A stretch of DNA of 64,000 bases from Candidatus Nanosynbacter sp. TM7-076 (GCF_022828325.1 NZ_JAJQJS010000001.1:1-64000), one strand, 5' to 3'; shown: positions 41,803 through 51,451, numbered from the stretch's first letter. The notes: a model not told the origin generated them from the sequence alone. Numbers and translations are program-made.

Positions 41803-42420
41803 ATGAGCGAGTATTTTCTTGGTAACTATGACTTAGCTCCTGATCAGGAGACTCTTGTCGCTATAGTACAGGCGGCTGGTAAAGTTCTTGAGGAGAGGGG
41901 TGCTGAAGGCCTAGAGAATGGTCGCTATAAAATAGACGATAGTAGTGCTGCTGCGAACATTTTTACATATAAGCTATCGCCAGAAATAGTACATCATATT
42001 TTTTCAATTCCACCAGAAGCCATTCATGTTTCTTCGGACGGTCATGCGGAGGAGTGTGAAATAAGCTATTTACCAGAATCTATGTTGGAAGATGGCGCAC
42101 AATGTTCTGCTGAATTAGGTTTGTACGTTACTGAGGTGGTAAGTCGTTCAGGTGTCTTACCGCCGCTTTATATAGAACATAGCTGGAATATTAGAGGTTG
42201 GAAAGGGAAATCTCTTGAGGGAGAATATAATGTCGAATATTCCGTAAATGAACAACGAATAAGTCCAAGTAATCTTGATCTAGAAAGTCTGGATTTGAGA
42301 AACCCTGAAGACACCAGAAGATTAATCACCGACATAAGAAATAATGCTCAATCCCTCAGTGTTGATGATATAGACACTATCTATAAGCTCATTGACATGA
42401 TATCGCAGAATGGGGTATAA
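41803..42420 (+). CDS. Soluble protein of unknown function
   Basis: 205 aa, acidic, starting MSEYFLGNYDLAPDQET. Mixed alpha/beta, three Cys, no membrane segment, no recognised domain. ATG 41803 has no good ribosome site; a TATAAA lies 15 nt upstream (41782-41787). The 3' end carries the -35 and -10 of the rpsF operon, so its last codons are under double constraint. No function is proposed. Confidence 0.7.
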   Translation: MSEYFLGNYDLAPDQETLVAIVQAAGKVLEERGAEGLENGRYKIDDSSAAANIFTYKLSPEIVHHIFSIPPEAIHVSSDGHAEECEISYLPESMLEDGAQCSAELGLYVTEVVSRSGVLPPLYIEHSWNIRGWKGKSLEGEYNVEYSVNEQRISPSNLDLESLDLRNPEDTRRLITDIRNNAQSLSVDDIDTIYKLIDMISQNGV

Positions 42421-42421
42421 T
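42392..42421 (+). promoter_or_regulatory. Promoter of rpsF-ssb-rpsR
   Basis: TTGACA (42392-42397), 18-bp spacer, TATAAT (42416-42421), inside the end of the upstream gene. Confidence 0.8.
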
Positions 42422-42441
42422 ATAGGCGAATATTAACCTAA

Positions 42442-42475
42442 GCTTACGTGAGACAGCGTAAGCATCCGTAAATGG
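42442..42475 (+). promoter_or_regulatory. Possible S6:S18-binding leader RNA
   Basis: A 7-bp hairpin GCTTACG (42442-42448) / CGTAAGC (42457-42463) followed by ATCCGTAAATGGAT. An rpsF leader with a CCG element next to a stem is known to bind the S6:S18 complex; the match here is by position and rough form only. Confidence 0.4.
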
Positions 42476-42492
42476 ATTCCAGAGGAGGAAAC

Positions 42493-42846
42493 ATGAACGA
42501 ATACGAACTAACTGTTCTTATTCACCCGGATTTAGAGGCTAATCTAGATTCAGCGTTGGATAAGGTACGTGGTTTAATCACTACTAACGGTGGTGAAATT
42601 ATCAAAGAAGATAACTGGGGCAAGAAAAAATTGGCCTACACAATCAAGCGTGAAGACTTTGCAGTTTACGTTTGTTTTGAGGTTAAATTGCCAGCACCAG
42701 CTTTATTGAAGATTTCAAACACACTTAATATTACTGATGAAGTTTTGCGTTACCTATTGGTAAAAACTGATGAAAAAACTCGTCAAGCATTAAGCGAGCA
42801 AAAAGCACGCAACGAAGAATCTGATTCAAGCGAATCAAGTAAATAA
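42493..42846 (+). CDS. rpsF: Ribosomal protein S6
   Basis: 117 aa, partner of S18 in the small subunit. NEYELTVLIHPDLEANLDSAL, WGKKKLAYTIKRED and VLRYLLVKTDE are typical. Ser/Glu-rich acidic tail. ATG 42493 with AGGAGG; the in-frame ATG at 42472 precedes the ribosome site. First gene of the rpsF-ssb-rpsR operon. Confidence 0.96.
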   Translation: MNEYELTVLIHPDLEANLDSALDKVRGLITTNGGEIIKEDNWGKKKLAYTIKREDFAVYVCFEVKLPAPALLKISNTLNITDEVLRYLLVKTDEKTRQALSEQKARNEESDSSESSK

Positions 42847-42881
42847 GCCTAACTGCCGTAAGGTAAAAGAGGGGATAGAAT

Positions 42882-43304
42882 ATGGCACGAAGTATCAATC
42901 AAGTGATTTTATTGGGTAGATTGACACGCGATCCAGAACAGCGAACAACCGCTTCTGGCAAGAACGTAGTTAGTTTCAGCATTGCTGTTGATCGACAATC
43001 TCAAGACGATCAGGCTGACTTTTTCAATATCACAGCCTGGGATAAACTTGGTGATTTGGTAATGCAATATCTAAGCAAGGGTCGTCGGGTTTTGATCCAA
43101 GGACGACTGCGACAGGATAGCTGGGAAGATAAGGATACCGGTAAAAGACAGAGTCGAATTGAAGTCACTGCTTCGGATGTAACGTTCTTAGATGGTCCAA
43201 GCGGCGACAATTCAGGTTCTGCAGCACCAAAGACTACTAAAAAAGAGGAAGTCGTAACGGAAATTGACGATAAGCCAATTGACCTAAGCGAAATTCCATT
43301 CTAA
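42882..43304 (+). CDS. ssb: Single-stranded DNA-binding protein
   Basis: 140 aa. N-terminal OB fold ([19 protein letters not shown], about 5-23, to about 108), a short linker and the acidic interaction tip ending DLSEIPF, a variant of the DDDIPF tail that recruits repair and replication proteins. Located between rpsF and rpsR as in most bacteria. Confidence 0.96.
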   Translation: MARSINQVILLGRLTRDPEQRTTASGKNVVSFSIAVDRQSQDDQADFFNITAWDKLGDLVMQYLSKGRRVLIQGRLRQDSWEDKDTGKRQSRIEVTASDVTFLDGPSGDNSGSAAPKTTKKEEVVTEIDDKPIDLSEIPF

Positions 43305-43317
43305 TAAGGAGATTAAA

Positions 43318-43515
43318 ATGGCACAATTGAAGAAAAATCCACCGATTATTTTTGACTATAAAGATGTAAAAACTTTGCAACGTTACATCAATGTTTACGG
43401 TCAAATCGAGCCAATCAGTAAGACTGGTTTGAGCGAAAAGCAACAGCGAAGCTTGGCAGTAGCAATTAAGCGTGCTCGCCACTTGGCTTTGTTGCCATTT
43501 GTTAGCAGCAACTAG
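43318..43515 (+). CDS. rpsR: Ribosomal protein S18
   Basis: 65 aa. [20 protein letters not shown] and the basic C-terminus [20 protein letters not shown] are typical S18. No CxxC-type zinc cysteines (the C-minus paralogue form). Strong AAGGAG ribosome site; terminator follows. Confidence 0.96.
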   Translation: MAQLKKNPPIIFDYKDVKTLQRYINVYGQIEPISKTGLSEKQQRSLAVAIKRARHLALLPFVSSN

Positions 43516-43530
43516 GAACGTTTAATGCGC

Positions 43531-43575
43531 AATATCTCGTTGCTATTACATATTTGGCAGCGAGATATTTTATTG
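43531..43575 (+). terminator. Terminator after rpsR
   Basis: 13-bp stem AATATCTCGTTGC (43531-43543) / GCAGCGAGATATT (43557-43569), one G-U pair, then TTTATT. Confidence 0.9.
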
Positions 43576-43588
43576 GAAAGGAGAAAGT

Positions 43589-44149
43589 ATGTATCAGCCA
43601 ACTGATTTGAAAAAAGGCGTAGTTTGTCAAATTGACGGCAAACCATATCGCGTCGTAGAATACGGCCAAAAAGTTATGGGTCGTGGCGGTTCGATTGTTA
43701 ACGTGAAATTGAAAAACCTAATTGACGGAAGTGTCATCCCAAAGACTTTCAAGGGTCAAGAGCGAATCGAAGCTGCGGAAGTAAATAATAAAACTGCGCA
43801 ATATTTGTATAACGATGGCGACAAGTTCTATTTCATGGATCCGACTAGCTTTGAGCAATTTGAGCTGGCTGCGGAAATCGTGGACGATGCCAGTAAATAC
43901 CTGAAAGAAGGCGACGAATTAAGCCTTCAATTCTTCGACGGTCGAGTGATTAACGTTGAACTGCCAAAGAATAAATATCTGGAAGTTACCTACACGGAAG
44001 ATGTGGTTAAGGGTGATACGACTTCATCTGTACTAAAAGACGCTACTTTGGAGACGGGGCTAGTTGTCAAAGTTCCAGCATTTATCAAGCAGGGTGATAT
44101 TATTAGCGTTGACACATCCACTGGTGAATATCGCGAGCGAAAGAAATAG
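43589..44149 (+). CDS. efp: Elongation factor P with Arg at the modified position
   Basis: 186-aa factor that rescues ribosomes stalled on polyproline. KOW-like domain I, two OB domains. The tip loop reads KVMGRGGSIV; residue 32 is Arg where E. coli has the beta-lysylated Lys34 in PGKGQA. Arg at this place is rhamnosylated in some bacteria (EarP), but no such gene is in view. Polyproline proteins nearby (modular proteins, DHH-like tail) would be clients. AAGGAGAAAG precedes the ATG. Confidence 0.95.
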   Translation: MYQPTDLKKGVVCQIDGKPYRVVEYGQKVMGRGGSIVNVKLKNLIDGSVIPKTFKGQERIEAAEVNNKTAQYLYNDGDKFYFMDPTSFEQFELAAEIVDDASKYLKEGDELSLQFFDGRVINVELPKNKYLEVTYTEDVVKGDTTSSVLKDATLETGLVVKVPAFIKQGDIISVDTSTGEYRERKK

Positions 44150-44158
44150 TCATATTTA

Positions 44159-44881
44159 ATGAAACAGCGGTTAGATAAAGCTCTGGTAGAGCGCGGTTTG
44201 GCGACGACAAGATCTCAGGCGGATAATTTTATTCGTCTGGGCTATGTTTTTTTGAATAAGAAAATTGTCCAAAAATCAGGGACTATGGTGTCTGATTCGG
44301 ACGAGATAAAGCTCGAAAAGAAGGAAACTTACGTTTCGCGAGCTGGCTTAAAGTTGGCAAGCGTAGCGGAGTATTTTCATCTTAATTTTCAGGATAAAAC
44401 TGTTCTGGACATTGGCTCGAGTACGGGCGGATTTACTGACTATTCGTTGCGTCATGGCGCCAAAAAGGTATTTGCTGTTGATGTTGGAACGGATCAACTT
44501 CATCCAAGTTTGAGGCCGAATCCAAAAATTGTTCTTTACGAAAAGACCGATATTCGTGATTTTTATGCAGATGAAGCAATTGATATTATTGTGGGCGATG
44601 TGTCGTTTATATCTCTGAGGGAAATTTTGCCGCACGTGGCAGAAAATTTGATGAATACAAATACGATATTGGTTGCTATGGCAAAACCTCAATTTGAGGC
44701 GGGACGGCATCAGGTTAATAAGGGAATTATTAAAAACGATAAAGTTCGTCGACAAATTTTATCCGACTTTGAAGATTGGGCGAAAAAGTATTTTGTTATC
44801 TTAGATAAAAAAGATAGTGAAGTGGCAGGCAGTAAGGGCAATCTCGAGCGATTTTACAAATTGAAATTAGCTAAACGTTAA
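44159..44881 (+). CDS. tlyA: TlyA family rRNA methyltransferase
   Basis: 240 aa. N-terminal S4 RNA-binding domain (MKQRLDKALVERGLATTRSQA, split at residue 20, about 1-60), then an FtsJ-type methyltransferase with SAM loop VLDIGSSTGGFTDYSL (about 82-97), and IVGDVSFISLREILP. TlyA 2'-O-methylates rRNA in Mycobacterium; the target here is inferred. Nine nt after efp; converges with ychF with an 11-nt overlap. Confidence 0.93.
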   Translation: MKQRLDKALVERGLATTRSQADNFIRLGYVFLNKKIVQKSGTMVSDSDEIKLEKKETYVSRAGLKLASVAEYFHLNFQDKTVLDIGSSTGGFTDYSLRHGAKKVFAVDVGTDQLHPSLRPNPKIVLYEKTDIRDFYADEAIDIIVGDVSFISLREILPHVAENLMNTNTILVAMAKPQFEAGRHQVNKGIIKNDKVRRQILSDFEDWAKKYFVILDKKDSEVAGSKGNLERFYKLKLAKR

Positions 44882-45950
44882 ACCTAAATTCAACGACGTC
44901 ATTTGGTTGCATAACGTAAGTTTTTCCTTCGGTGCGAATTTTGCCGTTTTCACGAGCCTTAACTTCTGATCCTGCAGCGACTAAATCGTTAAAATCGACA
45001 ATTTGTGCGGCAATAAATCCGCGCTCAAAATCCGAATGAATAACGCCCGCGGCTTGCGGTGCAGTCCAGCCCTTGTGAATTGTCCAAGCGCGAACTTCTT
45101 TTTCGCCCGCAGTTAAGTAGCTTTGTAGTCCGAGCGTATCGTAGGCTGCGTGAATAAGTTTGGCGAGTCCAGTTTCCTTGACGCCGTAGCTTTCTAATAG
45201 CTCTTTGGCGTCATTCTCAGATAAGCCCTTCAATTCTTCCTCTAATTTTGCGCAGACAAAAACGGTTTTTGCGGGACTTACGAGTTCGGTCAATTGACTC
45301 TGTAGGTCGGAATTGTTCAATCCTTCTTCGTCGACATTAAACGCGTAAATTACTGGCTTGGCGGTAAGAAGGTGCAGGTCGGAAATTGCCTCAAAATCCA
45401 CATCTGACAGGGCGGAAATTGGTACGCCTTTTTGTAAATTGTCGATTAAAGATTGCAGATATTCAACTTTTTGGCGAGCTTTTGGGTTTGCTTTGGCTTC
45501 TTTTTGAAGTTGGGGCAGGCGTTTTTCAAGAGTTTGTAGATCAGCCAGAATCAGCTCAGTATTGATAATGCCAATATCCTTTTTTGGGTCAATTGGCGCT
45601 TCATCGTGGCGCAAAATTTTTGAATTTTCGAACGCACGGACAACATGAATAATTGCGTCGCACTCTCTGATATTGTGTAGAAATTTATTGCCCAAACCTT
45701 CGCCCTTAGACGCGCCAGCAACCAGCCCCGCGATATCGACGAAAGTGACGGTGGCTGGAATAATTTTTTGCGCATGATAAAGATCGGCTAAAATTTGCAG
45801 GCGATTATCTGGCACGGGAACAATTCCTGTGTTCGGCTCAATTGTCGCAAACGGATAATTAGCCGCTAAAATATCATTATTTGTTAAAGCGTTAAAAAGT
45901 GTCGACTTGCCGACATTTGGTAAACCAACGATTCCAATAGATAAACTCAT
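44871..45950 (-). CDS. ychF: Ribosome-binding ATPase YchF
   Basis: 359-aa Obg-like P-loop NTPase that prefers ATP and binds ribosomes. G1 [14 protein letters not shown] (about 8-21), [19 protein letters not shown]3 VDIAGLV, G4-like NVDEE, and a C-terminal TGS domain with [21 protein letters not shown] at the end. Normal length. Leaderless ATG at 45950. Confidence 0.97.
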   Translation of the reverse strand: MSLSIGIVGLPNVGKSTLFNALTNNDILAANYPFATIEPNTGIVPVPDNRLQILADLYHAQKIIPATVTFVDIAGLVAGASKGEGLGNKFLHNIRECDAIIHVVRAFENSKILRHDEAPIDPKKDIGIINTELILADLQTLEKRLPQLQKEAKANPKARQKVEYLQSLIDNLQKGVPISALSDVDFEAISDLHLLTAKPVIYAFNVDEEGLNNSDLQSQLTELVSPAKTVFVCAKLEEELKGLSENDAKELLESYGVKETGLAKLIHAAYDTLGLQSYLTAGEKEVRAWTIHKGWTAPQAAGVIHSDFERGFIAAQIVDFNDLVAAGSEVKARENGKIRTEGKTYVMQPNDVVEFRFNV

Positions 45951-45956
45951 ATATTT

Positions 45957-45962
45957 ATTATA
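45957..45962 (-). promoter_or_regulatory. -10 element of ychF
   Basis: TATAAT on the minus strand, 6 nt before ATG 45950; back-to-back with the next promoter. Confidence 0.65.
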
Positions 45963-45981
45963 TCATCTGCGTAATCTTTGA

Positions 45982-45987
45982 TATAAT
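45982..45987 (+). promoter_or_regulatory. -10 element of the 991-aa surface protein gene
   Basis: TATAAT 7 nt before ATG 45995. Confidence 0.65.
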
Positions 45988-45994
45988 TATAAGC

Positions 45995-48970
45995 ATGAGA
46001 AGAAAATACTCATTGCCTAAGGTGGGCATGCTGGCAATAGTAGTGGCTTTGGCTATATCAGTAGCAGCTTTTTTTGTCTATACGTATGCGGCGCCAAGCT
46101 CGCCAAATTGGACGATAACTGGTAAATCCTGGGTTACTAAGCAATTTAATCGAGAAGACACTACCAACTTCGGATCTAACTGGACTATTGCTCCGGGGAG
46201 GTTAAAGGATGTGAAGCCCGGAGATACAGTTGACTGGTGGCATAGTCTTTTTGTTAGCGGTGGGCCTACTGATAATGTTATAACTGGCGTTCAGCAGGAT
46301 GTATTTGATATTAGATCGAACCAGCCGATGGATAATGATGTCAGTCTGAACGACAGGGGGGCTTGGCATAATGAAAAATCCCGATGGTTTAACGTTATGA
46401 CGAATTGGAAGGATTATGCTTGGAAACGAATGAACAATCCAGAGGGTGTGGATTATCACACTACCACTATGGAGGCATTGAACGGAAAATCTAGATTAGA
46501 GGATGTTCGTGGTCCGCTTGGAGAAAATAAATTTATGTTTACGCGAGTTATTCGAAAAGAAGACATGGGTAAGCGTATCTGTCAGCGAATCTACTGGGAT
46601 AGGCGTAATTCTTTGGCGCCAACCGGCTGGGTGTATTCGTCATATGCCTGTGCTGAGGTTCCGTACGATTATGACGTAGAGCCTTCAGTTAGTGTTAATT
46701 CGGATTATATTGACGCAGAAAATGTCACGAAAATTGAGGGAATAAATGCTGGGTTGAATAACAAAGGGACTTTAAAGACTCAAAATTCTTCGTATGCACT
46801 TGCTCGGTTTGTTGTAAGAGGGGCTGAAGTATCGGGGCTTACGGGTAAGAGCGATGTGGTTTCGTTGCCTGGGGGTACTGCTGATGATGATTGGCCGTGC
46901 GCAATTGTGCGACTGATTAAAGGACAATATAGAGATAGCTTAAATATTGATAGTGGCGCGTGTAGAAAAATTGTTCAAAACACTGGCAGTCAATTAAACA
47001 CCGGTCAGACTCCAGTGGCTACAAATCAGATAGATAATTTGGACAGGGTTAAGCTAAGTGCTAACGATAGTCTATGTTACGTGGTTATGGTTAGCGATTA
47101 TAATGGTTCGGCTCCTTCTACGGATTTTAGGTACGCAGTTAAGTGTATTAGGTCGTCAAAAAGACCAAAGGTTCAGGTTTGGGGCGGTGATATTAAGACT
47201 GACAAAGAAGTTATTACTAGCAAGACATCGAACAGCGTGAACGTTCCTGATGAGAATCTTAGTCGCATTGAGTTAGATAAGACCTCTATACGAGCAAGGG
47301 GACTGTGGGGTACAGGTTTAGACAAAGATGGTAATAAGCTTGGTGATGAAGTGTCGTTTAGTCCCGGTGAATATGGATATAAGGGTGGTAATATGGATGA
47401 TAAACATTGGTCAATAGTTTGTGCCGAAGATCAGTATGGCGGTAATGGAAATCAAAGGGCGTATAAGAAGTCTACTGGAAAGCCAGATTATCTTCCGAGT
47501 TGTCATGGTGATGCGACCAACTTAAAAGACGACTATCAAGCAAGGACGATTGTAACGACACAGTGGCGCGCTCCTGGTGGAGGCGATGTATTGCAAGATG
47601 GTTATATTACGTGTGAACCCGATTCCATGTATTATGACATAGTTGGTGACGCATCGCTCGTCTATAATCCTGATTATTGTAAGAGGGGCGTTTGGAGAAC
47701 ATCTGACTCTGCAAAATGGATTGGTATAAACAGCTTTGGTCGACATACGCATTCTAATAGTAAACCGGATCCGGCTCATCTAAATTGTCATGATAATTCT
47801 CGTCCTATAGTAGAGATTATCCCGTGCTCAAATACATACGTCTTTAGATTGAAGGGTATTAATTTAGAAGGGTTAAAAGATGCTAAGAGTCTGGAGATCG
47901 GTTTTAGTGGAGCTGTAGATAACCTCGTTAAGGTGAAGATCAACGGTTATGAGATGAAAACGTTGGGTAATGATAACGGCTCCAGACCTGAAGGAGTTCA
48001 GTATTTTGGTTGGGGTCTTCCGGGCTATGCTGGAAATTCTCGATTTACCGCTGAGACGCAGCCAGGCACTGTTTTATATGAGAATAATAACTTCATCGAT
48101 ATTTATGTAAAATCTAATCCGTCACATATGGGACTACTGATCGAGGATATAACATTGGCGTATAAGATGGCCTATACGAATCAGAATGTGTACGGTTCTT
48201 GGGGTGAATATGGAATTATTGCCAATGGCAAGGCGGATTCGGCTTCGGGGGCTGGATTGTCATCGTCGTTTAATGGTCGCTCGGGCGTGACGCCGCGTGA
48301 CTATAATAAGCTAACTTTTGCCAATATTCCAAAGTTTGGTAATTTCAGCAGCACCAGTTCAGTTCCAGATAATTTTACTTTACCGTCGGTTGGTGGCGTC
48401 AAGGGTAGTGTTTCTGGTAACGTGGATGTCAACAGCTTGGCCACAGGTGAATATAACGCTGGAAACGTAACCTTAACGGGGTCAAAATTAAGTGTAGGCA
48501 AGAGTATAGTCATAAAGTCCTCGGGTGTAGTCAGGATTTCGGGCGATTTGCTGTACGCAGACACGAATGATGTGCGCCAATTGCCACAACTAATTATCTA
48601 TGCGAAGAATATTATTATAGAGCCTTCGGTTGGGGAAGTGAATGCTTGGTTGATTACTCAAAAAGACGGATATGTCAGTACTTGTGGCATGGTAATTAGC
48701 GATGTAGCTTGGCTGAGTGGTGTTTCTGATGTTTCTTGTGGCAAGCAATTGAAAATCAACGGGCCAATTAAAACTGGACGCTTGTTCTTGCGGCGAACAT
48801 ATGGTGGAAAGCATGCTTCATCTGCAAAGAATGATCCAAATATGCATCCAGGAACTCCAGCAGAAATCATCAATTTGAGGGCTGACACTTATATTTGGGC
48901 TTACAATAATTATCGAAACACTGGCGCGATCAGTACGATGAATGTTCGCGAATTGCCGCCAAGATATTAA
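45995..48970 (+). CDS. Large secreted/surface protein at the head of the pilus locus
   Basis: 991 aa. Signal peptide or anchor at about 10-33 (GMLAIVVALAISVAAFFVYT, ending AAPSS). A long Trp/Asp/Asn-rich region with about 14 Cys spread over residues 200-660, then a beta-rich C-terminal part (about 800-960) with stacked short strands, for example VTLTGSKLSVGKSIVIKSSG, resembling a right-handed beta-helix. No LPxTG motif. Family unknown to me. Position 44 nt before pilM, same strand, suggests a pilus-associated adhesin or a PilY1-like tip protein, but no PilY1 signature is seen. Confidence 0.75.
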   Translation: MRRKYSLPKVGMLAIVVALAISVAAFFVYTYAAPSSPNWTITGKSWVTKQFNREDTTNFGSNWTIAPGRLKDVKPGDTVDWWHSLFVSGGPTDNVITGVQQDVFDIRSNQPMDNDVSLNDRGAWHNEKSRWFNVMTNWKDYAWKRMNNPEGVDYHTTTMEALNGKSRLEDVRGPLGENKFMFTRVIRKEDMGKRICQRIYWDRRNSLAPTGWVYSSYACAEVPYDYDVEPSVSVNSDYIDAENVTKIEGINAGLNNKGTLKTQNSSYALARFVVRGAEVSGLTGKSDVVSLPGGTADDDWPCAIVRLIKGQYRDSLNIDSGACRKIVQNTGSQLNTGQTPVATNQIDNLDRVKLSANDSLCYVVMVSDYNGSAPSTDFRYAVKCIRSSKRPKVQVWGGDIKTDKEVITSKTSNSVNVPDENLSRIELDKTSIRARGLWGTGLDKDGNKLGDEVSFSPGEYGYKGGNMDDKHWSIVCAEDQYGGNGNQRAYKKSTGKPDYLPSCHGDATNLKDDYQARTIVTTQWRAPGGGDVLQDGYITCEPDSMYYDIVGDASLVYNPDYCKRGVWRTSDSAKWIGINSFGRHTHSNSKPDPAHLNCHDNSRPIVEIIPCSNTYVFRLKGINLEGLKDAKSLEIGFSGAVDNLVKVKINGYEMKTLGNDNGSRPEGVQYFGWGLPGYAGNSRFTAETQPGTVLYENNNFIDIYVKSNPSHMGLLIEDITLAYKMAYTNQNVYGSWGEYGIIANGKADSASGAGLSSSFNGRSGVTPRDYNKLTFANIPKFGNFSSTSSVPDNFTLPSVGGVKGSVSGNVDVNSLATGEYNAGNVTLTGSKLSVGKSIVIKSSGVVRISGDLLYADTNDVRQLPQLIIYAKNIIIEPSVGEVNAWLITQKDGYVSTCGMVISDVAWLSGVSDVSCGKQLKINGPIKTGRLFLRRTYGGKHASSAKNDPNMHPGTPAEIINLRADTYIWAYNNYRNTGAISTMNVRELPPRY

Positions 48971-48997
48971 AAGTTTGCAAATTAAAACGCTAATGTA

Positions 48998-49003
48998 TAT
49001 AAT
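48998..49003 (+). promoter_or_regulatory. -10 element of the pilM operon
   Basis: TATAAT 11 nt before ATG 49015. Confidence 0.55.
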
Positions 49004-49014
49004 TACTATTAGTT

Positions 49015-50061
49015 ATGAAATTAGCAAAAGGGTTGGGCGAATTCTTCGGACTGGACATCGATACGAATGCGGTGCGGGTGGTTCAATTGTCTCGTACTGG
49101 CACGGGATGGAGTTTGTCGCATTACGGTTATACGCCAGTTGATTCTAAGATAACGAGTGGCGATTCTCCAGAGGCTAAGCGACGCTTGGGTGAGGCTATT
49201 ATGACTGCTGTTGGTCAAGCTGGAATTAAAACCTCTAATGTAGCTGTTGGGTTGCCGTCAAATAAGACATTCTCGACCATTATTGATGTGCCAAAGGTTT
49301 CTGAGCAGGAATTGAAGGCAATGATGAAATATCAAGTTGATCAATATATTCCAATGTCTTTGGATGAGGCAGAAGTTGACTGGGCTTTATTGGGTGATAG
49401 TTTGCATGCTCAGAATCAGTATGAGATTTTGCTGACAAGTACAGCGAAGTCTTATGCGGAAGAGCGTCTGGAATTAGTTGAAAATCTTGGCTTCAATGTG
49501 ATTGCCGAAGAGCCAAACGCTATTGCTATGGTTCGCTCTTTATCGGCTACCGATTCTCAGGATGCGCGTTTGATTATCAATATGGGCGAAAATTCAACGG
49601 ATTTGGCGGTCGTTTATAACGGAGCACCGCGACTTATTCGTATGATTCCAACTGGGCTTTCATCTTTGGTTCGATCGGCGGTTCAGAATCTTAGCGTCCA
49701 GGAAGATCAAGCTCGTCAATTTATTTTGAAATTTGGTTTGGCACCGGATAAATTAGACGGTCAAGTGTTAAGGGCTATTGATTCAACTCTCGACAATTTT
49801 TCTTCAGAGCTAGTGAAATCTATAAAGTTTTTCCAAACTCGATACCCAAGCGTAGCGGTTTCTGGAATTTTGTTATCAGGGTTTGGTTCAGCTATTCCGC
49901 AACTTGATGGATATGTGATGAATAAAACTGGAGTCCAGTCAATTGCTGCAGATCCGTGGCAGCGTGTTCAAGTTTCTCAGTCGGATCAACAGCAATTGGC
50001 GCCGATTGCTTCAGAATTCGCTATTGCCGTAGGTCTGGCACAAAGGAGTAATATATCATGA
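49015..50061 (+). CDS. pilM: Type IV pilus assembly protein PilM
   Basis: 348-aa actin-like inner-membrane platform protein. FFGLDIDTNAVRVVQL (about 8-23), ELKAMMKYQVDQYIPMSLDE (about 98-117), and INMGENSTDLAVVYNG (about 188-203) are classic PilM. It binds the N-terminus of PilN; PilN here starts MIEINLLP. Four-nt overlap with pilN. Confidence 0.95.
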   Translation: MKLAKGLGEFFGLDIDTNAVRVVQLSRTGTGWSLSHYGYTPVDSKITSGDSPEAKRRLGEAIMTAVGQAGIKTSNVAVGLPSNKTFSTIIDVPKVSEQELKAMMKYQVDQYIPMSLDEAEVDWALLGDSLHAQNQYEILLTSTAKSYAEERLELVENLGFNVIAEEPNAIAMVRSLSATDSQDARLIINMGENSTDLAVVYNGAPRLIRMIPTGLSSLVRSAVQNLSVQEDQARQFILKFGLAPDKLDGQVLRAIDSTLDNFSSELVKSIKFFQTRYPSVAVSGILLSGFGSAIPQLDGYVMNKTGVQSIAADPWQRVQVSQSDQQQLAPIASEFAIAVGLAQRSNIS

Positions 50062-50783
50062 TTGAGATAAATCTTCTCCCAAACGTTAAGCGCGAGCTAT
50101 TAAAGACTCGGGTTATGCGCAATCGAGTTATTTCGATATCGTTCTTAGTGGGCGGTGCTTCGATTGCGGCAGTAGTTGTTTTGGCGTTGATTTTGGGCAG
50201 CCAAATTGCAGCCGAGGCGGTCCAGAACGGAGTTATTAAAGATAGAAACGATAAATTGATGGCGGTCGAAGATCTCAATAAGGTTGTAACGATTCAACAT
50301 CAATTAACAAAGATCAATGAGCAGCACTCTGGAAAGAAGCTTAATTCAAGGATCTTTGATGTTGTAACGGCGGTTAATCCAGTTGCACCAAATAATGTTA
50401 GTTTTTCGGATATAAAAGTCAATCCTGGGTCAAAAACTATTACTCTGGAGGGTAGCGCGGTTAATGGCTATAGTGCGTTAGAGACTTTAAAGAAAACCAT
50501 CTTGAATACGAAAGTTCAGACTACTGATGGTGATAAAAGTTCCGAGGTTAGTCTGACTAAGGAGATAAAAGATGGCGATACTAGTTTTGGAGAGAATTCA
50601 GAAGGTAAAAAGGTGTTGCAATTCTCGTTCTCGTTTGAATATGCGGAAGAATTACTAGCACCTGCAAATAACGGCACAGTTTCCGTATTGACGCCGACTG
50701 GTAAGGTTGATGTGACAGATTCACGTCAGGGAATTCCGGATAGCTTGTTTAAGAGTAACTCGAAAAAACAGGAGAAGAAATAA
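50058..50783 (+). CDS. pilN: Type IV pilus assembly protein PilN
   Basis: 241 aa. The N-terminal MIEINLLPNVKRE motif binds PilM; one membrane helix (about 26-52) and a periplasm-side ferredoxin-like domain follow. The outer part is longer than usual, with a Lys/Ser-rich tail. It overlaps pilM by 4 nt and pilO by 1 nt. Confidence 0.92.
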   Translation: MIEINLLPNVKRELLKTRVMRNRVISISFLVGGASIAAVVVLALILGSQIAAEAVQNGVIKDRNDKLMAVEDLNKVVTIQHQLTKINEQHSGKKLNSRIFDVVTAVNPVAPNNVSFSDIKVNPGSKTITLEGSAVNGYSALETLKKTILNTKVQTTDGDKSSEVSLTKEIKDGDTSFGENSEGKKVLQFSFSFEYAEELLAPANNGTVSVLTPTGKVDVTDSRQGIPDSLFKSNSKKQEKK

Positions 50784-51451
50784 TGGCGACCGATAATAAA
50801 GAAGTTGCAATACGCAAGCGTCAACAGATTGATTCGTCAAAAAAGACTATGTTTATTTTTGTAGCTTCTGCGGCATTTTTGGCTGGAATTGCGCTTGTTG
50901 TGAGCATATTTTTGGTGCAGCAAATTGTATTTCATTCAAAGATTCTTTTAGAAAAACAAAGTACAATTTCTCGTTTAGACAAGAATTTATCGTCTGTTGA
51001 CGAGTTAAAAAAGAATATCCGAGTTTTAGACACGAATACTGCACTTAATTCTATAAAATCAAGCAGCGAAAGTAATGCTCTTCAGACGATACTGGATGCG
51101 CTGCCAGATAATGCGAACGCCGACGCTCTTGGTGCTTCATTGAAGAATAAATTTATTGACACGACTACTGGTGTGACTATTCAAAATCTGACCGTTGCCC
51201 AATCTGGATCTGACAGTGAAAGCTCTGAGTCAACGTCTGAAAATGCCATATCATTTACTATGGAAGTGAGCGGTCCGGCTGAAAAATTGAAAGAATTGTT
51301 AACTAAGTTAGAGGCGTCTATTCGAGTCATTGACCTAAAGACCGTGGAAATCCAGCGAAATGAGGATAGATTGAGTTTGGTGGTTCGAGGTGTCGCTTAT
51401 TACGAGCCAGCACAAACAATACAATTAGAGAATAAGGTGGTTAAGCCATGA
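50783..51451 (+). CDS. pilO: Type IV pilus assembly protein PilO-like
   Basis: 222 aa. One membrane helix (MFIFVASAAFLAGIALVVSIFLV, split at residue 22-44), a coiled-coil stretch, then an outer alpha/beta domain. Assigned as PilO by position directly after pilN and by architecture; sequence similarity is weak. Overlaps the next gene by 4 nt. Confidence 0.8.
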   Translation: MATDNKEVAIRKRQQIDSSKKTMFIFVASAAFLAGIALVVSIFLVQQIVFHSKILLEKQSTISRLDKNLSSVDELKKNIRVLDTNTALNSIKSSSESNALQTILDALPDNANADALGASLKNKFIDTTTGVTIQNLTVAQSGSDSESSESTSENAISFTMEVSGPAEKLKELLTKLEASIRVIDLKTVEIQRNEDRLSLVVRGVAYYEPAQTIQLENKVVKP

